A DNA stretch of 5,676 nt from assembly GCA_910588895.1 (NCBI GenBank), contig CAJUSS010000187.1, positions 1 to 5,676 of the forward strand. The letters are read 5' to 3'. The stretch's first letter is position 1, and each line of letters starts with the position of its first letter. Origin of the DNA: an uncultured Lachnospiraceae bacterium (GTDB lineage: Bacteria; Bacillota; Clostridia; Lachnospirales; Lachnospiraceae). Positions 1 to 5,441 of the stretch are shown one piece after another. The position numbers were made by a program, and so were the translations under genes. A model generated the notes under the pieces. That model did not search any database, was not told the DNA's origin, and was given only the letters and a program-made list of their open reading frames with translations.

Positions 1-1141
1 CTATGATATCAATGACCTGGTCAAAGGTTTTCTGGATGCTTCCAACAACCACTTCGGCTTTGAAGAGATCTCCTACCTCCTTTTATTTGGGAAGCTGCCC
101 GATCAAAAGGAGCTGACGGATTTCCACGAGGCGCTGACCAAGAGCAGCTTCCTCCCCACCAACTTCGTCCGGGACGTGATCATGAAAGCCCCCGGTAAGG
201 ATATCATGAACTCGATCACCAAGAGTGTCCTGACCCTGGCCTCCTACGACGACCAGGCGGCGGATAATTCCCTGCCCAATGTGCTCCGTCAGTGCATGAT
301 GCTGATCAGCGTGTTCCCTATGCTGGCCGTATACGGTTATCACGCCTACAACCATTATGAATGCGACGACAGCCTCTACATCCATCGCCCAGATCCCGAT
401 CTGGCCACAGCGGAAAATCTCCTGCGGATGCTGCGCCCGGATATGAAGTACACCGATCTGGAAGCACGGGTCTTAGACCTGGCACTGGTGCTGCACATGG
501 AGCACGGCGGCGGCAACAACTCCACCTTCACCACCAGGGTCACCACCTCCGCCGGCTCCGACACCTATTCCGTGATCGCGGCCGCCCTTTCCTCTTTAAA
601 AGGGCCCAAGCACGGCGGAGCCAATATCAAGGTAGTGGAGATGATGGCAGACATGAAGGAGCATTTGAGCGACTGGACCGACGAGGATGCGGTGAAGGAT
701 CACTTGATCAAGCTCCTCCACAAGGAAGCCTTTGACCAAAAGGGACTGATCTACGGCATGGGACATGCGGTCTACTCCATCTCCGATCCCCGCGCCAAGA
801 TCTTTAAAGGATTCGTGAAAAAACTGGCAGCGGAAAAACACCGTGAGGAGGATTTCGCCCTCTATTCCATGGTAGAGACATTAGCCCCCAAGATCATCGC
901 AGGCGAGCGGGCTATCTATAAAGGCGTCAGCGCCAATGTAGACTTTTACAGCGGTTTCGTCTACAGCATGCTGGATATCCCTACCGAGCTGTTCACCCCG
1001 ATCTTCGCGATCGCCAGGATCGTAGGCTGGAGCGCCCATCGGATGGAGGAGCTGATCAATGTGGATAAGATCATCCGTCCCGCTTATCAGAGTCTTCTTC
1101 CTCTCGAAGCAAAACCCTATACCGATCTGTGTGACCGCTAA
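1..1141 (+). CDS. Citrate synthase, C-terminal part (5' end off window)
   Basis: Citrate synthase (Si type) condenses oxaloacetate with acetyl-CoA to citrate in the cytoplasm. The frame is open from base 2 (YDINDLV...) to TAA at 1139-1141, giving 379 visible residues. The N-terminus lies outside; the long clostridial forms have roughly 450 residues. Counting from the first visible codon, family motifs come in order: HGGGNNSTF with His168, GPKHGGAN with His204, GMGHAVYSISDPRA with His255, and NVDFYSG with Asp314, followed by GWSAHRMEE. His204, His255 and Asp314 match the catalytic His-His-Asp triad of the family, so the enzyme looks intact. The GTG at 176 is only an internal valine; the true start is upstream. 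A 2-methylcitrate synthase role cannot be excluded, because these enzymes share all the motifs. The gene is followed by hairpins and appears to end its transcription unit. Confidence 0.95.
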   Translation, partial: YDINDLVKGFLDASNNHFGFEEISYLLLFGKLPDQKELTDFHEALTKSSFLPTNFVRDVIMKAPGKDIMNSITKSVLTLASYDDQAADNSLPNVLRQCMMLISVFPMLAVYGYHAYNHYECDDSLYIHRPDPDLATAENLLRMLRPDMKYTDLEARVLDLALVLHMEHGGGNNSTFTTRVTTSAGSDTYSVIAAALSSLKGPKHGGANIKVVEMMADMKEHLSDWTDEDAVKDHLIKLLHKEAFDQKGLIYGMGHAVYSISDPRAKIFKGFVKKLAAEKHREEDFALYSMVETLAPKIIAGERAIYKGVSANVDFYSGFVYSMLDIPTELFTPIFAIARIVGWSAHRMEELINVDKIIRPAYQSLLPLEAKPYTDLCDR

Positions 1142-1205
1142 CACCACATCCTCTAAAAGATCGTTTAAAACCATTTTTTAAGATCGGATCATGATGCGCA
1201 TATCC

Positions 1206-1226
1206 CCAAAAAGCAGATCTTTTTGG
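1206..1226 (+). other. Stem-loop downstream of citrate synthase
   Basis: A perfect 8-bp inverted repeat, CCAAAAAG (1206-1213) and CTTTTTGG (1219-1226), encloses a 5-nt loop; TAT and ATA flank it as a possible extension. It lies 65 nt after the citrate synthase stop. The 3' arm contains T5 but no T-run follows on either strand, so it is more likely an mRNA 3'-end structure or part of a compound terminator than a terminator by itself. Confidence 0.5.
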
Positions 1227-1232
1227 AATATA

Positions 1233-1278
1233 AAAAAAGTCCTTATTTGCGACCGTACAGACTTTTTTCACTTTTTTT
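1233..1278 (+). terminator. Probable intrinsic terminator of the citrate synthase unit
   Basis: AAAAAAGTC (1233-1241) pairs perfectly with GACTTTTTT (1260-1268) around an 18-nt loop, and the T-rich 3' arm is followed closely by a second T-run (1272-1278). An A-rich left arm with a T-rich right arm is typical of terminators that can act in both directions. The GC core is only three pairs and the loop is long, so strength is uncertain. It separates citrate synthase from the next promoter by about 20 bp. Confidence 0.6.
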
Positions 1279-1297
1279 ATAAATTTTTCAGATCCTC

Positions 1298-1326
1298 TTG
1301 AAATACATTCCATGAGATGATATACT
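1298..1326 (+). promoter_or_regulatory. Strong sigma-A promoter for the small coiled-coil gene
   Basis: TTGAAA (1298-1303) and TATACT (1321-1326) are separated by exactly 17 bp. TGA directly before the -10 gives an extended -10 TG motif (1318-1319). The stretch upstream (1271-1288) is A/T-rich and could act as an UP element. Transcription should start near 1333, giving a leader of about 48 nt. That leader carries a small GCCG/CGGC hairpin (1339-1342 with 1349-1352) and a strong AAAGGAGG site (1365-1372) placed 8 nt before the ATG. This is the best-matched promoter in the window. Confidence 0.8.
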
Positions 1327-1380
1327 CTCATTTATAGAGCCGTTTTTACGGCCATCAAAGATCAAAAGGAGGTATTTTTC

Positions 1381-1608
1381 ATGCCACGTGGAAGAAGAAA
1401 AGCGATCACAAATCCATCAGAAGAGATCGCAGCGATCGATCAGAAGATCGCCGACTTACAAGAACAGATCTCAGACCTGAAGAAACAGCGCAAAGCTGCC
1501 ATCGCCAGAGCCGATGAAGCTGCAAAGCAAAAAGTCATCGATGCTTTTGTTGCATCCGGAAAAACTGCAGAAGAGTTTTTGGCTGACGTTAGCAACGTTA
1601 CAGAATAA
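1381..1608 (+). CDS. Small basic/coiled-coil protein of unknown function
   Basis: This encodes 75 residues and I do not recognise the family. Residues 2-7 are the basic stretch PRGRRK. Residues about 14-50 form a charged helix with hydrophobic residues in heptad a/d spacing (I16, I19, I23, L26, I30, L33, then A40, A44, A47), so a coiled-coil dimer or oligomer is likely. The C-terminal part, VIDAFVASGKTAEEFLADV (52-70), looks like a short amphipathic helical hairpin. There is no signal peptide, membrane segment or cysteine. The start is secure: AAAGGAGG lies 8 nt upstream of the ATG. The gene has its own near-consensus promoter and a hairpin terminator 12 nt after the stop, so it is a monocistronic unit and probably well expressed. 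A nucleoid-associated or other DNA-binding role would fit a basic tail plus coiled coil, but that is inference only. Confidence 0.85.
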   Translation: MPRGRRKAITNPSEEIAAIDQKIADLQEQISDLKKQRKAAIARADEAAKQKVIDAFVASGKTAEEFLADVSNVTE

Positions 1609-1620
1609 AACACACAGACC

Positions 1621-1693
1621 AGGGCGCCGCCTGCGTCCGGATGAGGAAGCCTTTACGATCCCTCATCCAGTCCAGCAGGACGGCGCTCTTCTT
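1621..1693 (+). terminator. Long hairpin terminator after the small gene
   Basis: The inner stem GGATGAGG (1639-1646) pairs perfectly with CCTCATCC (1661-1668) around a 14-nt loop. The outer stem GCGCCG (1624-1629) pairs with CGGCGC (1681-1686), extended by AGG with TCT (1621-1623 with 1687-1689, one G-U pair). The middle of the stem pairs imperfectly. A T-rich TCTTCTT tail (1687-1693) follows. The hairpin starts 12 nt after the stop codon of the small gene and precedes the rfbA promoter, as expected for an intrinsic terminator, although the T-run is interrupted. Confidence 0.7.
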
Positions 1694-1723
1694 ATCGCTC
1701 CGAAAACGGCCGCAAAGTTATAG

Positions 1724-1761
1724 TTGCAATATCCCCCACCATCTGCTAATATTGCTATAAT
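1724..1761 (+). promoter_or_regulatory. Probable rfb operon promoter region
   Basis: The clearest element is TGCTATAAT (1753-1761), a perfect -10 with an extended TG motif, which would start transcription near 1768 and leave a leader of about 34 nt. No good -35 lies 17 bp upstream of it. An alternative pair is TTGCAA (1724-1729) with TAATAT (1747-1752) at 17-bp spacing, each matching consensus at four of six positions. The inverted repeat at 1726-1755 spans both options and may be an operator. Confidence 0.6.
1726..1755. repeat. Inverted repeat overlapping the rfbA promoter (possible operator)
   Basis: GCAATAT (1726-1732) and ATATTGC (1749-1755) form a perfect 7-bp inverted repeat with a 16-bp spacer. 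The half-sites are centred 23 bp apart, about two helical turns. The right half abuts the TATAAT box. The position suits a dimeric repressor or activator site, or alternatively a weak hairpin. No cognate regulator can be assigned from sequence alone. Confidence 0.4.
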
Positions 1762-1801
1762 ATAAGATATACGCTCCAGAAAGAGAAAGGAGACCTCGCT
1801 T

Positions 1802-2698
1802 ATGAAGGGGATCATCTTAGCCGGCGGTTCCGGCACACGGCTTTATCCGTTGACCATGGTAACTTCAAAACAGCTTCTGCCCATTTACGACAAACCTATG
1901 ATCTATTATCCCTTATCCGTTCTGATGAACGCAGGGATCCGAGATATCCTGATCATCTCCACTCCCCAGGACACACCCCGTTTTTCCGAGCTGTTAGGAG
2001 ACGGCCGCCAGTTCGGCATCCAGCTCTCCTATGCCGTCCAGCCCAGTCCCGACGGATTGGCCCAGGCGTTTATCATCGGAAAAGACTTTATCGGCGATGA
2101 TACGGTCGCAATGGTATTGGGAGATAATATCTTTTCCGGCCATGGTCTGAAAAAACGATTAAAGACTGCATTGACGAACGCGGAGACCGGAAAAGGGGCG
2201 ACCATTTTTGGTTATTATGTGGACGACCCGGAACGCTTTGGCATCGTCGAGTTCGATCAGGAGGGAAAAGCGGTCTCGATCGAAGAAAAACCATCCCATC
2301 CAAAAAGCAATTACTGCGTGACCGGTCTTTATTTCTATGACAACCATGTTGTAGGATATGCCAGGGATCTAAAGCCCAGCGCCCGGGGCGAATTAGAGAT
2401 CACCGACTTAAATCGGATCTATCTGGAAAAGGGCGCATTGAACGTGGAGCTTTTAGGACAGGGCTTTACTTGGCTGGACACCGGTACACATGAAAGCCTT
2501 GTGGATGCCACCAACTTTATCAAGACCGTAGAGACCCATCAGCACCGCAAGGTGGCCTGCTTAGAGGAGATCGCATACCTTAACGGCTGGATCTTAAAAG
2601 AAGATGTATTAAAGGTCTACGAGGTATTAAAGAAAAACCAGTACGGACAATATCTAAAAGATGTACTGGATGGAAAATATATGGATGTGCTGCATTAA
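1802..2698 (+). CDS. rfbA: Glucose-1-phosphate thymidylyltransferase (RmlA/RfbA)
   Basis: The enzyme catalyses the first step of dTDP-L-rhamnose synthesis, joining dTTP and glucose-1-phosphate to dTDP-glucose plus pyrophosphate in the cytoplasm. It has 298 residues, close to the usual ~290. The nucleotide-binding signature GGSGTRLYPLT spans residues 8-18, followed by SKQLLPIYDKPMIYYPLS (22-39) with Lys23. Asp108 in VLGDN and Asp226 in WLDTGTH match the metal-binding aspartates of the family. EEKPSHPKSNYCVTGLYFYD (161-180) is the sugar-binding segment. These features show the short, homotetrameric RmlA type rather than a UDP- or CDP-specific relative. Family members are commonly feedback-inhibited by dTDP-rhamnose. 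AAAGGAG (1786-1792) lies 9 nt before the ATG. It is first in the rfb cassette, 59 bp ahead of rfbB. It uses more TTA leucine codons (at least 11) than the genes downstream. Confidence 0.97.
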   Translation: MKGIILAGGSGTRLYPLTMVTSKQLLPIYDKPMIYYPLSVLMNAGIRDILIISTPQDTPRFSELLGDGRQFGIQLSYAVQPSPDGLAQAFIIGKDFIGDDTVAMVLGDNIFSGHGLKKRLKTALTNAETGKGATIFGYYVDDPERFGIVEFDQEGKAVSIEEKPSHPKSNYCVTGLYFYDNHVVGYARDLKPSARGELEITDLNRIYLEKGALNVELLGQGFTWLDTGTHESLVDATNFIKTVETHQHRKVACLEEIAYLNGWILKEDVLKVYEVLKKNQYGQYLKDVLDGKYMDVLH

Positions 2699-2757
2699 CC
2701 TGGATATCCGTGCCCGCACAACATACAGGACCATCAAAGAAATAAGGAGGATCGATC

Positions 2758-3780
2758 ATGAAGATCATCGTTACCGGCGGAGCCGGTTTTATCGGAAGTA
2801 ATTTTATCTTCCACATGTTAAAGAAATACCCGGACTACCGCATCATCTGTCTGGACTGCCTGACCTATGCAGGCAATCTGTCCACTTTAGCCTCGGTCAT
2901 GGATGCCCCAAATTTCCGCTTTGTAAAGGAGAGCATCACAGACCGTAAGGCGGTCTTTGCGTTATTCGAGGAAGAGCATCCGGATATGGTGGTCAATTTC
3001 GCCGCGGAGAGCCATGTGGACCGCTCCATCGAAGACCCGGAGGTCTTCTTAGATACCAATATCAAAGGCACCGCCGTCCTCATGGATGCCTGCCGCAAGT
3101 ACAATATCCGGCGCTACCACCAGGTCTCCACCGATGAAGTGTACGGCGACCTGCCGCTGGACCGGCCGGACCTTTTCTTTACCGAGGAGACCCCGATCCA
3201 CACCAGCAGTCCCTACAGCTCCTCCAAAGCTGCAGCCGATCTTCTGGTGCTGGCTTATCACAGGACCTACGGCCTGCCGGTCACCATCAGCCGCTGCTCC
3301 AATAACTACGGCCCCTACCATTTCCCGGAAAAGCTGATCCCCCTGATGATCGCCAACGCCTTGAACGACAAGCCCCTGCCTGTATACGGCAAAGGGGAGA
3401 ACGTCCGGGACTGGCTCTATGTGGAGGATCACTGCAAGGCGATCGACCTGATCATCCACAAGGGCCGGGAAGGCGAGGTCTACAACATCGGCGGCCACAA
3501 CGAGATGAAGAACATCGATATCGTCAAGATCATCTGCCGGGAGCTGGGCAAGCCGGAAAGCCTGATCACCTACGTCACCGACCGCAAGGGACACGATATG
3601 CGCTATGCCATCGATCCCACCAAGATCTTCCAGGAGCTGGGCTGGCTGCCGGAGACAAAGTTCGCCGACGGCATCAAAAAGACGATCCGGTGGTATCTGG
3701 ATAACCGGGAGTGGTGGGAGACCATCCTTTCCGGGGAATACCAGGATTATTATGAAAAGATGTATGCGCGGAGGATCTGA
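2758..3780 (+). CDS. rfbB: dTDP-glucose 4,6-dehydratase (RmlB/RfbB)
   Basis: The enzyme converts dTDP-glucose to dTDP-4-keto-6-deoxyglucose using bound NAD, the second step of the pathway. Its 340 residues fit the family. It belongs to the extended short-chain dehydrogenase class: the Rossmann motif TGGAGFIG is at residues 6-13, LDCLTYAGN follows the second strand, and NFAAESHVDRSI is the family motif after the fourth strand. STDEVYG supplies Thr125, Asp126 and Glu127, the acid/base residues specific to dehydratases. PYSSSK supplies Tyr153 and Lys157 of the YxxxK catalytic pair. SRCSNNYGPYHFPEKLIPL and GENVRDWLYVEDH are substrate-binding segments typical of RmlB. AAGGAGG (2744-2750) lies 7 nt before the ATG. 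The gap to rfbD is 27 bp, supporting co-transcription. All four TTA codons fall within the first 98 codons. Confidence 0.97.
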   Translation: MKIIVTGGAGFIGSNFIFHMLKKYPDYRIICLDCLTYAGNLSTLASVMDAPNFRFVKESITDRKAVFALFEEEHPDMVVNFAAESHVDRSIEDPEVFLDTNIKGTAVLMDACRKYNIRRYHQVSTDEVYGDLPLDRPDLFFTEETPIHTSSPYSSSKAAADLLVLAYHRTYGLPVTISRCSNNYGPYHFPEKLIPLMIANALNDKPLPVYGKGENVRDWLYVEDHCKAIDLIIHKGREGEVYNIGGHNEMKNIDIVKIICRELGKPESLITYVTDRKGHDMRYAIDPTKIFQELGWLPETKFADGIKKTIRWYLDNREWWETILSGEYQDYYEKMYARRI

Positions 3781-3807
3781 ACGCACAGACAGGAGGTTTG
3801 AACGAAC

Positions 3808-4695
3808 ATGAAGGTACTTGTCACCGGCGTAAAAGGACAGCTGGGCTATGACGTTGTCAATGAATTAAAAAAACGGGGCCACGAAGCCCTCGGAGTAGAC
3901 ATCGAGGAGATGGACATCACAGATAAAGCTTCCGTAGATACCGTGCTGGAAAAAGCGCGGCCGGACGCGGTGGTCCACTGCGCGGCGTGGACCGCCGTGG
4001 ATGCCGCCGAGGATGAGGAAAATAGGGAAACGGTCCATATGATCAACGTCATGGGGACCGCGAACATCGCCGACGCCTGCCGCCGTCTGGATTGCAAGCT
4101 CCTCTATCTCTCCACGGACTACGTTTTTGACGGCCAGGGCGATACCCCCTGGCAGCCGGACTGCAAGGACTATAAGCCCTTAAATGTCTACGGCCGGACT
4201 AAGCTGGAGGGAGAGCAGGTCGTCCAAGATGCCCTGGACCGATATTTCATCGTCCGGATCGCATGGGTCTTTGGCAAGAACGGAAAAAATTTCATCCGGA
4301 CCATGTTAACTGTCGGAAAGACCCACGACCGCCTCACCGTAGTCGATGACCAGATCGGCACCCCCACCTACACCTTCGACCTGGCCAGGCTCCTGGTGGA
4401 CATGATCGAGACCGACCGTTACGGCGTCTACCACGCCACCAATGAAGGCGGCTACATCAGCTGGTACCAGTTCGCCTGCGAGATCTTCCGCCAGGCTGCA
4501 GAGCTGGGCCATGATGCGTATGCGCCTGCACATCTGACCGTGACCCCGGTCACCACAGCCCAGTACGGCATATCCAAAGCTGCCAGACCCTTCAACAGTC
4601 GGTTGGATAAGAGCAAGCTGACCGAAAACGGCTTCGCCCTCCTCCCCACCTGGCAGGATGCCCTGCGCCGTTACCTGCAGGAGATCGATATCTAG
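3808..4695 (+). CDS. rfbD: dTDP-4-dehydrorhamnose reductase (RmlD/RfbD)
   Basis: The enzyme performs the last step, NAD(P)H-dependent reduction of dTDP-4-keto-L-rhamnose to dTDP-L-rhamnose. It has 295 residues, the usual size. The cofactor motif TGVKGQLG is at residues 6-13, and the short MDITD segment typical of RmlD follows. VVHCAAWTAVDAAE precedes LSTDYVFDG (Ser102, Thr103, Asp104, Tyr105). The catalytic Tyr128 and Lys132 are in YGRTKLEGE. VRIAWVFGKNGKNF and DQIGTPTYT are further family signatures. The ribosome binding site AGGAGG (3791-3796) lies 11 nt from the ATG, slightly long but workable. It lies between rfbB and rfbC, so the cassette order is A-B-D-C. A hairpin lies shortly after the TAG stop. 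Confidence 0.96.
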   Translation: MKVLVTGVKGQLGYDVVNELKKRGHEALGVDIEEMDITDKASVDTVLEKARPDAVVHCAAWTAVDAAEDEENRETVHMINVMGTANIADACRRLDCKLLYLSTDYVFDGQGDTPWQPDCKDYKPLNVYGRTKLEGEQVVQDALDRYFIVRIAWVFGKNGKNFIRTMLTVGKTHDRLTVVDDQIGTPTYTFDLARLLVDMIETDRYGVYHATNEGGYISWYQFACEIFRQAAELGHDAYAPAHLTVTPVTTAQYGISKAARPFNSRLDKSKLTENGFALLPTWQDALRRYLQEIDI

Positions 4696-4706
4696 CGCAT
4701 CCGCCT

Positions 4707-4742
4707 CTGCCGGCAGATCCTCCAGAACGGACCTGCCGGCAG
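4707..4742 (+). repeat. Palindromic hairpin between rfbD and rfbC
   Basis: CTGCCGGCAG occurs twice (4707-4716 and 4733-4742). Each copy is itself a perfect palindrome, so the two also pair with one another as a 10-bp GC-rich stem around a 16-nt loop; TCC and GGA inside the loop can add three pairs. It begins 11 nt after the rfbD stop and lies 42 nt before the rfbC start. No T-run follows, so it is probably not a full terminator. It may protect or process mRNA, dampen read-through into rfbC, or be a pair of DNA sites. Confidence 0.65.
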
Positions 4743-4784
4743 GCCATTTCCAAATAATGAGCACAGATAAAAGGAGCTACAACG

Positions 4785-5393
4785 ATGGGACAGATCAAAG
4801 TAGAAAAGAACGTGGGCGGTATACAGGGCTTATGTGTCATCGAGCCCACAGTCCACGGCGACCTCAGAGGATATTTTATGGAAACCTATAACCAGCGGGA
4901 CATGGCGGAGCACGGCCTGGACATGGTCTTTGTCCAGGATAACCAATCCTGCTCCACCAAAGGCGTTCTGCGGGGCCTCCACTTCCAGAAGGAGTTTCCC
5001 CAGGGCAAGCTGGTCCGGGTGATCAAAGGCCTGGTCTTCGATGTGGCCGTGGATCTGCGGAGGGACAGCAAGACCTTTGGAAAATGGTTCGGCGTAGAGC
5101 TGAGCGAGGAAAATAAAAAGCAGTTCTACATCCCCGAGGGCTTTGCCCATGGCTTTCTGGTCTTGAGCGATATGGCGGAATTCTGCTATAAATGCACCGA
5201 CTTTTATCACCCCGGCGACGAGGGCGGCCTAGCCTGGAACGACCCCGCGATCGGGATCGCCTGGCCCCAGGTCGTCGGGACCTATCAAGGAGATGCCTCT
5301 GTGAAAGGGTACTCTATGGAGGATGGGACGCCTTTAAATATGAGCGGTAAGGATCAGGCCCTCTCTGTCCTCAAGGATACCTTTACCTTTTAA
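4785..5393 (+). CDS. rfbC: dTDP-4-dehydrorhamnose 3,5-epimerase (RmlC/RfbC)
   Basis: The enzyme epimerises C3 and C5 of dTDP-4-keto-6-deoxyglucose to give dTDP-4-keto-L-rhamnose, the third step, and folds as a cupin jelly-roll dimer. Its 202 residues are slightly above the usual ~180-190, with the extra length at the C-terminus after the conserved core. Visible signatures are HGDLRGYFMETY (24-35), QDNQSCSTKGVLRGLHFQ (51-68) with His66 as the likely catalytic base, KLVRVIKGLVFDVAVDLR (75-92), YIPEGFAHGFLVLSD (115-129), EFCYKCTDFYHPGDE (132-146) with Tyr135 as the likely general acid, and WNDPAIGIAWP (151-161), whose Asp153 should pair with the histidine. AAAAGGAG lies 8 nt before the ATG. The gene is separated from rfbD by 89 bp that include a strong hairpin, the widest gap in the cassette, so its expression could be tuned separately. 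Confidence 0.96.
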   Translation: MGQIKVEKNVGGIQGLCVIEPTVHGDLRGYFMETYNQRDMAEHGLDMVFVQDNQSCSTKGVLRGLHFQKEFPQGKLVRVIKGLVFDVAVDLRRDSKTFGKWFGVELSEENKKQFYIPEGFAHGFLVLSDMAEFCYKCTDFYHPGDEGGLAWNDPAIGIAWPQVVGTYQGDASVKGYSMEDGTPLNMSGKDQALSVLKDTFTF

Positions 5394-5441
5394 GACGGCC
5401 CTCTTTCCGTCTCAGCGACTGCGTTAGAAAGGAAGGAACGG

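Noticed and set aside
176..1141. Citrate synthase starting at the GTG at 176
   Set aside because: The same frame is open and conserved back to base 2 (YDINDLVKGFLDASNNHFGFEEISYLL), so 176 is internal and the gene is merely cut by the window edge.
1071..1331. 86-codon - strand ORF across the citrate synthase end and the gap
   Set aside because: It overlaps the coding end of citrate synthase and reads through the hairpins and A/T runs; there is no promoter or family support.
1142..1380. Riboswitch, T-box or RNA gene in the AT-rich gap
   Set aside because: I see no T-box sequence, tRNA-like fold or known riboswitch core; the gap is explained by two hairpins and the promoter and leader of the small gene.
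1514..1723. 69-codon + strand ORF overlapping the small gene
   Set aside because: It lies in another frame of the small gene and continues through its terminator; it has no ribosome binding site and its sequence looks random.
1724..1761. TTGCAA paired with TATAAT as one promoter
   Set aside because: The spacing is 26 bp, far beyond the usable 15-19 bp; the two elements can only belong to alternative promoters.
1352..2740. CCATCAAAGA shared ahead of two ribosome binding sites (1352-1361 and 2731-2740)
   Set aside because: Several 10-base repeats are expected by chance in a window of this size, so a shared leader element is not supported.
3049..3786. 245-codon ORF on the - strand across rfbB
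   Set aside because: It lies fully antisense to a well-conserved rfbB, has low-complexity composition caused by mirror codon bias, and has no recognisable family or ribosome binding site.
4306..4764. 152-codon - strand ORF opposite rfbD
   Set aside because: It is antisense to the conserved reductase and covers the hairpin region; it looks like a shadow of GC-rich codons.
5394..5411. GACGG/CCGTC hairpin after rfbC as a terminator
   Set aside because: The stem has only five pairs with an 8-nt loop and no T-run follows, so it is too weak to call a terminator.
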